Positions 1 to 8,325 of a stretch of DNA of 64,000 bases are shown one piece after another. Position numbers and translations under genes: made by a program. The stretch is from Caballeronia novacaledonica (GTDB lineage Bacteria > Pseudomonadota > Gammaproteobacteria > Burkholderiales > Burkholderiaceae). The notes beneath the pieces are model-generated. The model made no database searches. It saw nothing but the letters and a program-made list of their open reading frames with translations, and was not told the DNA's origin. The first letter of the stretch is position 1, and the number at the start of each line of letters is the position of its first letter. Location: the NCBI RefSeq assembly GCF_900258035.1, contig NZ_OGTP01000001.1:434001-498000 (forward strand), written 5' to 3'.

Positions 1-49
1 CGCGCAGGCACGGTATCCTTGATCCCTTCGATACCGCCCGCGCGCGCAG

Positions 50-1117
50 ATGACCGAACCCTTCGAGCCCGCTTCCGCGTCGAGTCCGACGCATCGAAAA
101 CGGCCGCGCAAGTCCGCGCGGCTCATCGCCGGCCTGATCGCGTTCAATGTGCTCGCGTGGCTCTGGGCGCTCGTCGCGTTCCGTCACTATCCGCTGCTGC
201 TCGGCACGTCGCTGCTCGCGTATTCGCTCGGGCTGCGCCATGCGGTCGATGCCGACCACATCGCCGCCATCGACAACGTCACGCGCAAGCTGATGCACGA
301 AGGCAAGCGGCCGCTCTTCGTCGGCTTCTTCTTCTCGCTCGGGCATTCGACGATCGTCGTCGCCGCCACCGCGCTGATCGCCGCGACCGCGATGGCCGTG
401 CAGGGCCGCTTCGCCGAGTTTCGCGAGATCGGCGGGATTATCGGCACGGCGGTGTCGTCGCTGTTTCTGTTTCTCATCGCGGCGATGAACCTCGTCGTGC
501 TGCGCGGCGTGTGGCGCGCTTTCAGGCGCGTGCGGCGCGGCGAATCGTGCAGCGGCGAAGACATCGACATGCTCGCGGTCGGCGGCGGGCCGCTCGCGCG
601 GATCGCGCGGCCGCTCTTCCGGCTGATCGGCAAGAGCTGGCACATGGTTCCGCTCGGCTTCCTGTTCGGGCTCGGTTTCGACACGGCCACCGAAATCGGC
701 CTGATGGGCGTCGCCGCCGCCGAAGCCGCGCGCGGCATGCCGGTCTGGTCGATTCTCGTGTTTCCGGCGCTCTTCACGGCCGGCATGTCGCTCGTCGACA
801 CCGCCGACAGCCTGCTGATGACGGGCGCCTACGGCTGGGCGTTCATGAAGCCGATCCGCAAGCTCTACTACAACCTCACCGTCACGTTCGTGTCGGTGCT
901 GATCGCGGTGCTCGTCGGCGGCATCGAGGCGTTGGGGCTGATCGCGGACCGGCTGCAATTGAAGGGCGGACTGTGGGATGCGAGCGCGTCGCTGTCCGGG
1001 CACTTCGGGATGCTGGGCTATGGCATCGTCGCGATCTTCGCCGCGTGCTGGCTCGTTTCCGCGCTCATCTACAAGTGGCGTGGATACGACGCTCTGGACG
1101 CCACCATCGCCCGCTAG
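50..1117 (+). CDS. NiCoT-family nickel/cobalt permease
   Basis: A 355-residue integral membrane protein of the HoxN/NixA (NiCoT) family, which imports Ni2+ or Co2+ across the inner membrane. The diagnostic motif of transmembrane segment II, RHAVDADHI (about residues 63-71), is intact, and further signature stretches follow: FSLGHSTIV and, later, GFDTATEIG. Several hydrophobic helices alternate with a basic central loop, and the length is normal for the family. The ATG at 50 has no obvious Shine-Dalgarno, and the true promoter may lie before the window. The next gene on the same strand is a formate/nitrite-type channel, 83 bases away. Metal preference cannot be read from the sequence, and no nickel enzyme lies in the window. 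Confidence 0.93.
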   Translation: MTEPFEPASASSPTHRKRPRKSARLIAGLIAFNVLAWLWALVAFRHYPLLLGTSLLAYSLGLRHAVDADHIAAIDNVTRKLMHEGKRPLFVGFFFSLGHSTIVVAATALIAATAMAVQGRFAEFREIGGIIGTAVSSLFLFLIAAMNLVVLRGVWRAFRRVRRGESCSGEDIDMLAVGGGPLARIARPLFRLIGKSWHMVPLGFLFGLGFDTATEIGLMGVAAAEAARGMPVWSILVFPALFTAGMSLVDTADSLLMTGAYGWAFMKPIRKLYYNLTVTFVSVLIAVLVGGIEALGLIADRLQLKGGLWDASASLSGHFGMLGYGIVAIFAACWLVSALIYKWRGYDALDATIAR

Positions 1118-1200
1118 GGTCATGGGCACTCTTCCTGCTTCGTGGATGCGCCAGCCGCTCATCCACTTTCCGTATCGAGCGGCGTTCAGGGAGAACGATC

Positions 1201-2058
1201 ATGAACGACCCGCAAGCCGGCGCGGATTCACCGCACCTCGATAGCGCCGAGCAGGAGCAGGCCGCCGAGCATTCCGCGCCGCATCCGCTCGTCATCCACG
1301 AAATCGTGCGCGAGGAAGGCGAAGTCGCGATGGAGCGCACCTTCGTCGCGCTGATGGCGTCGGCGCTCGCCGCAGGGCTGTCGATGGGCTTCTCCTTTCT
1401 CGTCCAGTCGATCCTCGAAAGCGCGCTGCCGAAGGCGGCCTGGAGCGGGCTCGTATCGAGCTTGGGATATACGATCGGCTTCGTCTTCGTGATTCTCGGA
1501 CGTCAGCAGCTCTTCACGGAAAGCACGCTGACGGCGGTGCTGCCCGTGCTCACGCGCCGCGATCTGGCGACCTTGTTCAAGGCGCTGCGTGTCTGGGCGA
1601 TCGTGCTGTTCTTCAATCTCGTCGGCACGACGATCTTCGCCGCGATCCTGCAAATTCGCGGCGTATTTTCGCCGGAAGTGACCGAGGCGCTCGCGGAAGT
1701 CGCGATGACGCCGTTTTCCGCCGATTTCGGCGTGACCGTCGTGCGCGGCGTGTTCTCCGGCTGGCTCATCGCGTTGATGGTGTGGCTGCTGCCGAGCGCG
1801 CGCTCGGCGCGTCTGCTGACGATCCTGCTCGTGACCTACACCGTCGCGGTGAGCAAGCTCACGCACGTGATCGCGGGATCGGTCGAAGCGGCGTACGCGG
1901 TGATGATCGGCGCGGGCAGCATTCCGGACTATTTTTTCGTGTTCCTCGTGCCGACGTTCATCGGCAACGTGATCGGCGGGGTGTCGCTCGTCGCGATCGT
2001 CAATCATGCGGCGATCGCACCGGAAATCACGGGCGTGCGGCGGGATAGCGACGACTGA
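1201..2058 (+). CDS. Formate/nitrite transporter (FNT) family protein
   Basis: A 285-residue FocA/NirC-type pentameric channel protein, expected to move a small monovalent anion such as formate or nitrite through the inner membrane. The hydrophilic, acidic N-terminus (about 45 residues) precedes six hydrophobic segments. Family-like stretches include GRQQLFTESTLTAVLP in the second helix and FIGNVIGGVSLVA near the end. The start at 1201 is chosen because GGGAGAACGATC precedes it; an open frame extends further upstream but overlaps the nickel permease. It follows that permease on the same strand and may be cotranscribed. Within FNT it looks closer to the YfdC-type group with a long acidic N-terminus than to classical FocA, so the substrate is uncertain. 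Confidence 0.85.
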   Translation: MNDPQAGADSPHLDSAEQEQAAEHSAPHPLVIHEIVREEGEVAMERTFVALMASALAAGLSMGFSFLVQSILESALPKAAWSGLVSSLGYTIGFVFVILGRQQLFTESTLTAVLPVLTRRDLATLFKALRVWAIVLFFNLVGTTIFAAILQIRGVFSPEVTEALAEVAMTPFSADFGVTVVRGVFSGWLIALMVWLLPSARSARLLTILLVTYTVAVSKLTHVIAGSVEAAYAVMIGAGSIPDYFFVFLVPTFIGNVIGGVSLVAIVNHAAIAPEITGVRRDSDD

Positions 2059-2072
2059 ACGCGGGCGCGCGC

Positions 2073-2405
2073 CTACTTGTTGTTGCCGGCGCCCGTGCCG
2101 TACAAGCCGTTGTTGAAGCCGCCGCTGCCTTCGGGCTTGTGATTCTTGCCGGCGGTGGCGGCGCGGCCCTTCGCGGCATCCTTCGATTGCGGCTTTTGCG
2201 ATTCATGCATCGCGGCGCCCGACGGATCGGCGCGCGATGTCGAATCGGACTGTCGGCTGTTCTCACGCCCGGCGCCGCCTTCGTTCGTGATCTGCGCGAC
2301 GCCATTCGTGCTGAACGTTGCAATAAGACTGGCGAGGATCGCGTTCGCGAGCATCGCCCAGGGACGGCGCGAACTGCGCGTGAGGTCGTGACGATGTGTG
2401 GACAT
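2073..2405 (-). CDS. Small secreted hypothetical protein
   Basis: A 110-residue protein I do not recognise. The start at 2405 is preferred over the ATG five codons upstream because GGGAG sits five bases before it. The N-terminus looks like a signal peptide: a basic region (RHDLTRSSRRPW), a hydrophobic stretch (AMLANAILASLIATF) and a plausible cleavage site near GVA-Q. The mature part is hydrophilic, low in complexity and rich in Gly, Ser, Lys and Asn, ending GTGAGNNK, so it is probably disordered and periplasmic or outside the cell. It is convergent with the FNT gene (14 bases between stops). Confidence 0.6.
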   Translation of the reverse strand: MSTHRHDLTRSSRRPWAMLANAILASLIATFSTNGVAQITNEGGAGRENSRQSDSTSRADPSGAAMHESQKPQSKDAAKGRAATAGKNHKPEGSGGFNNGLYGTGAGNNK

Positions 2406-2597
2406 GACGGCTCCCGGCATGATCGAAGGTATTGCTTTCGAGCATGAACGGTGCCCGGCGCGCCGGCTGGACGCGTTGACGATGCACGCGTGTCGTGAAA
2501 TGTCGGAAATTCGGAAAGCCGTTGCGCGCCCGGCTCGTCACGAGACGCGGGCGCGAACGAAAGATTCGCGCCGAGGCGCGAGCGGCGAAAGCGGTCG

Positions 2598-2903
2598 TCA
2601 GGCCGCTTTCGCCCAAAGCCTGTTGGTCGACTTCTTTCGGCTGCCGGAGCCGTCGCGCGGGCCGCTGTCCACCGAGTCGAGCGCGATGCGCAGCGCTTCG
2701 ATGCGCTGCTTCTGCGCGGGCACGAGCGCGTAACCCTTCATCACCGCGGTGAGACGCTCGCGCCAGTATTCGACGTTGAGCGTGCCGGAAGACTGTTTGT
2801 TCATCGTGCGGAGTTGCGCGAGTGCGCGCTCGATGTGTTGAAGCTCGACGTCCGCCAACGCCGAGGGCAGCAGGCTGCCCCTGGTCTCACTCTTCTTCTT
2901 CAT
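2598..2903 (-). CDS. Hypothetical cytoplasmic protein, 101 residues
   Basis: Unrecognised small, very basic protein (N-terminus MKKKSETRG, C-terminus SRKKSTNRLWAKAA). The start at 2903 is supported by GAGAGGAAG about seven bases upstream; an upstream in-frame ATG adds 17 residues but lacks a good ribosome site. The middle is predicted helical, with repeated Leu/Ile spacing (ADVELQHIERALAQLRTM, then QKQRIEALRIALDS), so a small helical or coiled-coil fold is likely. There is no signal peptide or membrane segment. It stands alone between two other small minus-strand genes. Function unknown. Confidence 0.6.
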   Translation of the reverse strand: MKKKSETRGSLLPSALADVELQHIERALAQLRTMNKQSSGTLNVEYWRERLTAVMKGYALVPAQKQRIEALRIALDSVDSGPRDGSGSRKKSTNRLWAKAA

Positions 2904-3179
2904 TTTGTGGTCTTCCTCTCGGCCATACGGCGCCTGGGTCCGGACATCGGACACGCGCGCCGTTGAGGCACCCCGTTCACCCGCGCATATTTTTGTACCG
3001 CTGCGGGTGGCCCTTGCTCTTTTCTTCGGTAGACCGATCGTTGCCCGTCTCGGCGAGTTCGACCGTTAGCAAAAATGTACGCAACGCAAGCCTGCTGGCT
3101 CCGTCTGTCATCGCACATTCATGCGCTGGGGAGGCGGGGATTTCGATGCTGCGCCGCGCCAAGGTGACGCGTGAACGGC

Positions 3180-3452
3180 TTACTCGCCGCCGGTGCGCTT
3201 GCCGCTGCGGCCGATCTGTTCCTCCATCGCGAGATCGAGCTTGCTCACCTTGCGCGGCTTGGCCGGCTCGCGCGCGTTGACGAACGCGACGAAGTCGTCC
3301 ATCGGCATGGGATCGGAGAGTTTCTTCGAGCCTTCGGCCGAGCGCTCGGCGAGATAGAAGTAGCCGCCCGGCATCGAGATGGCCGCGTAACTGGTGTTGC
3401 CGCTGCGCGTCTTGAGCCGTTCGACGGCGCTGATGGCTTTGGTCGAGCGCAT
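3180..3452 (-). CDS. Hypothetical protein, 90 residues
   Basis: A small protein I cannot assign. It begins MRSTKAISAVERLKTR, has a core with SYAAISMPGGYFYLAERS that looks like a beta-rich segment, and ends with a basic and acidic tail. It starts 10 bases after the stop of the lipoprotein gene on the same strand, so the two probably share a transcript. No convincing Shine-Dalgarno precedes the ATG, which fits translation coupled to the upstream gene. No signal peptide or membrane helix is visible. A cytoplasmic location is inferred. Confidence 0.55.
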   Translation of the reverse strand: MRSTKAISAVERLKTRSGNTSYAAISMPGGYFYLAERSAEGSKKLSDPMPMDDFVAFVNAREPAKPRKVSKLDLAMEEQIGRSGKRTGGE

Positions 3453-3462
3453 GATGTGCCTG

Positions 3463-3828
3463 TTATTTCTGTGGCTCGTCGTGGGCGGTCGCGTCCGCGG
3501 GCGCGCATTTCTTGCCCGCGCCCTCGATCCACAGATTCGACGGATGACGCTGCCCCGGATAGAAGCGATACGTGGTCTCGCCGTTGTCGTAACGGACCTT
3601 GATGACGTTGGAATCGCCGAATTCGAGCATCACGCCTTGCGGGATGGCCGTCTGTTTGTATTGGGCGTCGTGCTTCTTCGCTTCGCCGGCGATGCATTGC
3701 ACGATGCCGTTCACCTTGTTTTCCGTCGATGACTTTTCGACTTCCGGCTGTCCCGCGTCTTCGTTATGAAACTGGGCGCAAGCGGCGAAAAGCACAGGCA
3801 ACGCGAGCGCCGCGGCGAGTTTTTTCAT
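3463..3828 (-). CDS. Small lipoprotein of unknown function
   Basis: A 121-residue predicted lipoprotein. The N-terminus MKKLAAALALPVLFAAC is a signal peptide with the lipobox LFAAC, so Cys17 should be lipidated and the protein anchored in the inner or outer membrane. The mature domain contains two further cysteines (VQCIAGEA and KKCAPADA) that may pair, and a beta-rich centre (GDSNVIKVRYDNGETTYRFYPGQ). The start at 3828 is chosen because the lipobox geometry fits it; the reading frame extends 13 codons further. It is followed at once by the 90-residue hypothetical gene. Role unknown. Confidence 0.75.
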   Translation of the reverse strand: MKKLAAALALPVLFAACAQFHNEDAGQPEVEKSSTENKVNGIVQCIAGEAKKHDAQYKQTAIPQGVMLEFGDSNVIKVRYDNGETTYRFYPGQRHPSNLWIEGAGKKCAPADATAHDEPQK

Positions 3829-3947
3829 GGTCTTTCCCGTTTGATCTCTTCGTGCCGAACACGCCATTAGAGCACAAGCCCTTTACAGTCCGGTCAGGTT
3901 GGCGGGGCGGGCATGGTCGGTGCAGCAAGGCCCGCGCCCGCCTGCGT

Positions 3948-5651
3948 TCAGGCGTCGGGCGGAATGCCGAGCAGCGGCAGCGTCGCGCCGACGATGCCCG
4001 AGAACACCGGCCCCGCTACCGTGCCGCCGTAGTAGGTGCCGCCCGTGGGTTCGTCGATCATCACCGCGACGATCACGCGCGGATCGCTCATCGGTGCGAT
4101 GCCGACGAACGACGCGCGGTACTTGTTCGCCGCATACGCGCGCCCGATCTGCTTGCGCGCCGTGCCGGTCTTGCCGCCGACACGATAGCCCTCGACCGCC
4201 GCCGCGCGCCCCGTGCCGTGGTCGCCGGTCGCGTTTTCGAGCATGTTGCGCACCGCTTGCGCGGTCGCGGGCTTCGTCACCTGCAAAGCGTCGCGGCGGG
4301 CTTCGTCGTGGATCAGCGTCGCCGGATGAAAGCGTCCGTCGCCGGCGTAGGCGGTATAGATCTGCGCGATCTGCAACAGCGAAAGCGACAGGCCGTAGCC
4401 GTAGGCCATGGTCGCCTGTTCGATCGGCTTCCAGCGCTCGGGCGCGCGCAGGCGGCCGGTCGCAGCGCCGGGAAAGGTCAGTTCGGGCGCGCGGCCGATG
4501 CCGTATTCGCGATACTTGTCCCAGATCGTCTGTGCCGGGAGTTGCAGCGCGAGCTTCGTGAGCGCGACGTTGCTGGACATCTGCACGGCCTCGGCTACGG
4601 TGATGACGCCGTGGTTCGACGTGTCGTGGATCACGTTCGGGCCGAGCTTGAACGTTCCCGGCGCCGTGTCGATACGCGTGTCCGGGCGCACCTTGCCCAG
4701 ATCGATCGACAGCGCGGCGACGAGCGGCTTGATCGTCGAGCCGGGCTCGAAGGTGTCGGTGAGCGCGCGGTTGCGCAACTGCTCGCCGGTGAGGCGCGCG
4801 CGATCGTTCGGATCGAAGCTCGGATAGTTGGCGAGCGCGAGCACTTCGCCATTCTTCGCATCGAGCACGACGACGCTGCCCGCGCGCGCCTTGTGCTTCG
4901 CGATCGCCGCCTTCAGTTGCGAATGCGCGAGTTGCTGGATGCGCCGGTCGATCGTCAGTTGAATGGTCTCGCCGTTCTGCGGCATGGCCGGCTCGCCGAT
5001 CTGCGAGACGACGCGCCCCAGCCGGTCGCGAATCACCTCGCGCTGGCCGGCTTCGCCCGTGAGACGCGTATCGGCGGCAAGCTCGACGCCTTCCTGCCCG
5101 TGATCCTCGTTATTGGTGAAGCCGACGATATGCGCCGCCGATTCCCCCTCGGGATAGAAGCGCTTCGTATCCGGCACGAGCGTGATGCCCGCGCGCCCGA
5201 GCGTCGCGATCCGCTCGGCCGTTTCCGCTTCCACCTGACGCCTGAGCAGGACGAACGCGCGATTCCCTTCGATGCGCCGCTGCAAGTCCTTCGGTGGCAT
5301 GTCGAGCAGGCGCGCGATCTCGTTGCCGTGATCGCCGTCGAAGAGCCGGGGCGTCGCCCAGACTTCATACGTGGCGAGGCTCACGGCGAGCATCGCGCCA
5401 TTGCGATCGACGATGCGCCCGCGCGTCGCCGAAAGCGCCAGCGTGCGCTGATAGCGCTTCTGGCCTTCGCCGATATAGAACTCGTGGTCGATGACCTGCA
5501 CCCACAGCGCGCGGCCCGCGAGCGACAGGAACGCCACCGTCACGCCGATGAGAACGAGGCGCGAGCGCCATGCGGGCAGCGGGTTCACGAGCACCGTGCT
5601 GCGGTGATGCGTCTGGAAATCGCGGCCGCCGCGCGTCTTCTTCTTGAACAT
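3948..5651 (-). CDS. ftsI: Peptidoglycan transpeptidase, FtsI/PBP3-type paralogue
   Basis: A 567-residue class B penicillin-binding protein, cross-linking septal peptidoglycan. One membrane anchor lies at about residues 31-50, followed by the non-catalytic pedestal with the family stretch RGRIVDRNGAMLA. The transpeptidase domain carries all three active-site motifs: STIK (nucleophile Ser305), SSN (359-361) and KTG (494-496). AGGACC precedes the ATG. The gene sits outside a dcw division cluster: no mraY, mur or ftsL gene is nearby. That suggests a second, accessory FtsI, as some Burkholderiaceae carry, rather than the housekeeping copy. Its upstream neighbour, 24 bases away on the same strand, is an arylamine N-acetyltransferase. 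Confidence 0.9.
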   Translation of the reverse strand: MFKKKTRGGRDFQTHHRSTVLVNPLPAWRSRLVLIGVTVAFLSLAGRALWVQVIDHEFYIGEGQKRYQRTLALSATRGRIVDRNGAMLAVSLATYEVWATPRLFDGDHGNEIARLLDMPPKDLQRRIEGNRAFVLLRRQVEAETAERIATLGRAGITLVPDTKRFYPEGESAAHIVGFTNNEDHGQEGVELAADTRLTGEAGQREVIRDRLGRVVSQIGEPAMPQNGETIQLTIDRRIQQLAHSQLKAAIAKHKARAGSVVVLDAKNGEVLALANYPSFDPNDRARLTGEQLRNRALTDTFEPGSTIKPLVAALSIDLGKVRPDTRIDTAPGTFKLGPNVIHDTSNHGVITVAEAVQMSSNVALTKLALQLPAQTIWDKYREYGIGRAPELTFPGAATGRLRAPERWKPIEQATMAYGYGLSLSLLQIAQIYTAYAGDGRFHPATLIHDEARRDALQVTKPATAQAVRNMLENATGDHGTGRAAAVEGYRVGGKTGTARKQIGRAYAANKYRASFVGIAPMSDPRVIVAVMIDEPTGGTYYGGTVAGPVFSGIVGATLPLLGIPPDA

Positions 5652-5675
5652 CGTGGTCCTGTGGTTAAGCTGGGT

Positions 5676-6512
5676 TCAGGGCAGGCGGGCGAGGGCGGCG
5701 TCGAGACCGGCGTTATCCGGCAGACGAATGCCGAGCTCGTTTTCGAGCGCGCGGCGCAAGTCGGCCACGCTATCGAGCTCGCGATGTCCGGTGCCTTCGC
5801 GTTCATCGTGCGTAGACAAGCTCCGGTTGAAGAGGCCGATGCGTTTGCCCGGCGCGAGGCGAGCCGCCAGCAGGTTGTGCAGGAAGATCGACTGCGGGTA
5901 CGTGGACACGAAATGGTTCGACATCGCGTAGTCGGCGTCATACTGCGGATCGAGATCGAAGCGATAGACGCGCGTCCATGCGCCGTTCACGAGCGCCTGC
6001 AGGACATACGCATGCGGTTCGCCGCCGGCATCGTCGAGGCGGAAGGCGCCGTGCGGCGTGATCTGTTCGAGGCCGGTCTCAAGCGCGAGCGGCGCGGACA
6101 GCGTCATGCCGCCGAAACCGACATCGGTGAGGAAGGTGCCTTCGTCGAGATCGGCGAGCAGCAGCATGTGCGTGCGCGCCGGCATCTCGGGCGCGTCGCG
6201 GCCCCAGAGCACGCGGCCCGCGAAACTGCGCACGCGAAATCCCAGCGTCTGCAGTACGCTGCGAAACAGCAGGTTATGCTCGTAGCAATAGCCGCCGCGC
6301 CGGTTTTCGACGAGCTTGCGCTGGACCGATGCCAGATCGAGCCTGACCGGATTGCCGATCAGCACGTCGAGGTTTTCGAAAGGAATGGCCTGGGGATGGA
6401 GCAGATGCAGCGTGCGCAATGTGTCGAGCGTCGGCGCGGGCCGCGCCGGTCCTGAAAAACCGATGCGTTCGAAGTACGCGGCAAGGTCGATGGCAGTGTC
6501 GTGTGCGTTCAT
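5676..6512 (-). CDS. nat: Arylamine N-acetyltransferase
   Basis: A 278-residue cytosolic enzyme that transfers acetyl from acetyl-CoA to arylamines and hydrazines. The Cys-His-Asp triad is present: catalytic Cys76 in the signature RRGGYCYEHN, a His in ARTHMLLL, and an Asp in LTDVGFGG. The N-terminal stretch IPFENLDVL is also typical. The start at 6512 (MNAHDTAIDL) gives the normal family length; the longer frame adds 22 unlikely residues. It is the upstream partner of the ftsI paralogue and is divergent from zwf across about 210 bases. No link between acetyltransferase and PBP function is evident beyond shared orientation. Confidence 0.92.
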   Translation of the reverse strand: MNAHDTAIDLAAYFERIGFSGPARPAPTLDTLRTLHLLHPQAIPFENLDVLIGNPVRLDLASVQRKLVENRRGGYCYEHNLLFRSVLQTLGFRVRSFAGRVLWGRDAPEMPARTHMLLLADLDEGTFLTDVGFGGMTLSAPLALETGLEQITPHGAFRLDDAGGEPHAYVLQALVNGAWTRVYRFDLDPQYDADYAMSNHFVSTYPQSIFLHNLLAARLAPGKRIGLFNRSLSTHDEREGTGHRELDSVADLRRALENELGIRLPDNAGLDAALARLP

Positions 6513-6580
6513 GTGGAGTCCAGGCCTCGGGTCGGCTTCGATGTCGCAAGGTCGGCGAGCGCGGTCGCAAGCGCGCATAT

Positions 6581-6610
6581 TTTACGACACGAAAGGTTAA
6601 AAATTACAAT
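6581..6610 (+). promoter_or_regulatory. Candidate sigma70 promoter of zwf
   Basis: TTTACG at 6581-6586 and TACAAT at 6605-6610 are separated by 18 bases in an unusually AT-rich patch 110 bases before the zwf start. Each hexamer is near consensus (4 of 6 and 5 of 6). Assigned by eye; the divergent nat gene may use the same AT-rich patch. Confidence 0.4.
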
Positions 6611-6720
6611 AAGCATACGTTTTTTGGTGCGCGGGTTCGGAGTGCGTCATCGAAATGAACTGTGCCGCATCGATGCAGGTCTTTCCAGGTTCAAGCGCAA
6701 CTGACAAGGGTCGATACGCC

Positions 6721-8286
6721 ATGCCGAAAGAATCGAACGAAGCGAATCAATCGAACGAAGCGAAACCCGCGAACCCGGCGAGTGAGACGTGCGCCGGCAA
6801 GCATCCCGCGCCACCCTGCACGCTCGTGATCTTCGGAGCCGGCGGCGACCTCACCAAGCGTCTCCTGATGCCGTCGCTCTACAACCTGTCCGCCGACAAG
6901 CTGCTCGACGACGGCATGGAAATCATCGGCGTGAATCACGGCGAGCGCGAAACCTCCGAATGGCGCGACGAGCTCACGCAGTCGCTGCGCAGCTTCGCCG
7001 CCGACAAGGCTGCCACGTTTCACACGTCGCAGTTGAACGAGGAGGCGTGGAACTGGGTCGTCGGACGGCTCGAATACTTTGCGGGCGAGTTCGAGGAAGA
7101 CGAAACCTTCGCGCGGCTCAAGGCGCGGCTCGCGAAAGCGAAGTCCGGCAACATCGTGTTCTATCTCGCGGTGGGCGCGCGTTTTTTCCAGCCGATCATC
7201 GAGCATCTGGGCGCGGCGGGCCTGCTCGAAGAGAAGGACGGCAACTTCAGGCGGCTCGTCGTCGAGAAGCCGTTCGGGACGGATCTCGCGTCGGCGCAGG
7301 CGCTCAACGCCTGCATCCTCAACTTTGCGAGCGAGTCGCAGGTGTATCGCATCGACCATTTTCTCGGCAAGGACACGGTGCAGAGCATTCTCGCCGTGCG
7401 CTTCGCCAACGCGATGTTCGAACCGATCTGGCGGCGCGAATACATCGACAACGTGCAGATCACGGCGGCCGAGACGATCGGCGTGGAAGGGCGCGGCAAG
7501 TTCTACGAGCAGACGGGCGCGTTTCGCGACATGCTGCCGAACCATCTCTTCCAGTTGCTCGGCATGGTGGCGATGGAGCCGCCCAACTCCTTCGATGCCG
7601 AATCCGTGCGTGACCGCAAAGCCGAAATCTTCGATGCAATCCGGCCGCTCACCGCGAACGACGTCGTGCTCGGCCAATACGAAGCCGGACCGGCGGGGCC
7701 GGGCTACAAGGAAGAGCCCGGCGTCGCGAAGGACAGCCGCACCGAAACCTATGCGGCCGCGCGCGTCTATGTCGAGAACTGGCGCTGGGCGGGCGTGCCG
7801 TTCTATCTGCGCACCGGCAAGCGGCTGACCGAACGGCGCACGGAGATTTCGGTGCAACTGAAGGCCGTGCCGTTCCTGCTATTCCGCGACACGCCCGTCG
7901 ATGCGCTCACGCCGAACGTGTTCACGCTGCGCATCGATCCGGCGCACGGCACGACGTTCGATTTCAACGTGAAAGTGCCGGGACCGGTGATGCAGATCGG
8001 CAAGGTGCGCTCGGCCTTCAGCTACGCGGACTTCTTCGCGGAGCGGGCGAATGTCGGCTACGAGACGCTGCTCTACGACTGCATGCTCGGCGACGCCACG
8101 CTCTTTCAGCGCGCCGACAGTATCGAGACGGCGTGGGCGGCGGTGGATCGCGTGCTGCATCCGGACAGCCCGCTCGCCGTGCACAACTATGCGGCGGGCA
8201 GCGCGGGACCGGCCCAGTCGGATCAATTGCTGGCGCAGGACGGCCGCACGTGGCGCGCGCTGACCGATACGCGCAAGAAGGACTGA
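6721..8286 (+). CDS. zwf: Glucose-6-phosphate 1-dehydrogenase
   Basis: A 521-residue enzyme oxidising glucose 6-phosphate to 6-phosphogluconolactone with NADP+, feeding the Entner-Doudoroff and pentose phosphate routes. The nucleotide-binding stretch GAGGDLTKR (about 39-47), the EKPFG motif (182-186) and the substrate/catalytic signature RIDHFLGK (210-217) are all present. The first 30 residues form a hydrophilic tail rich in Asn, Glu and Lys (SNEANQSNEAKP), longer than usual. The start at 6721 is preferred over an in-frame ATG at 6655, which would add 22 poorly conserved residues. The downstream glucokinase gene supports a role in glucose entry. Confidence 0.97.
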   Translation: MPKESNEANQSNEAKPANPASETCAGKHPAPPCTLVIFGAGGDLTKRLLMPSLYNLSADKLLDDGMEIIGVNHGERETSEWRDELTQSLRSFAADKAATFHTSQLNEEAWNWVVGRLEYFAGEFEEDETFARLKARLAKAKSGNIVFYLAVGARFFQPIIEHLGAAGLLEEKDGNFRRLVVEKPFGTDLASAQALNACILNFASESQVYRIDHFLGKDTVQSILAVRFANAMFEPIWRREYIDNVQITAAETIGVEGRGKFYEQTGAFRDMLPNHLFQLLGMVAMEPPNSFDAESVRDRKAEIFDAIRPLTANDVVLGQYEAGPAGPGYKEEPGVAKDSRTETYAAARVYVENWRWAGVPFYLRTGKRLTERRTEISVQLKAVPFLLFRDTPVDALTPNVFTLRIDPAHGTTFDFNVKVPGPVMQIGKVRSAFSYADFFAERANVGYETLLYDCMLGDATLFQRADSIETAWAAVDRVLHPDSPLAVHNYAAGSAGPAQSDQLLAQDGRTWRALTDTRKKD

Positions 8287-8325
8287 ACTCATCCAACGAC
8301 AACGCAAACCATAAGGACAACGAGC

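Noticed and set aside
3729-6455. A 908-codon plus-strand open frame opposite ftsI and nat
   Set aside because: Composition is Arg/Ala/Glu-rich shadow sequence; the minus-strand frames carry active-site motifs.
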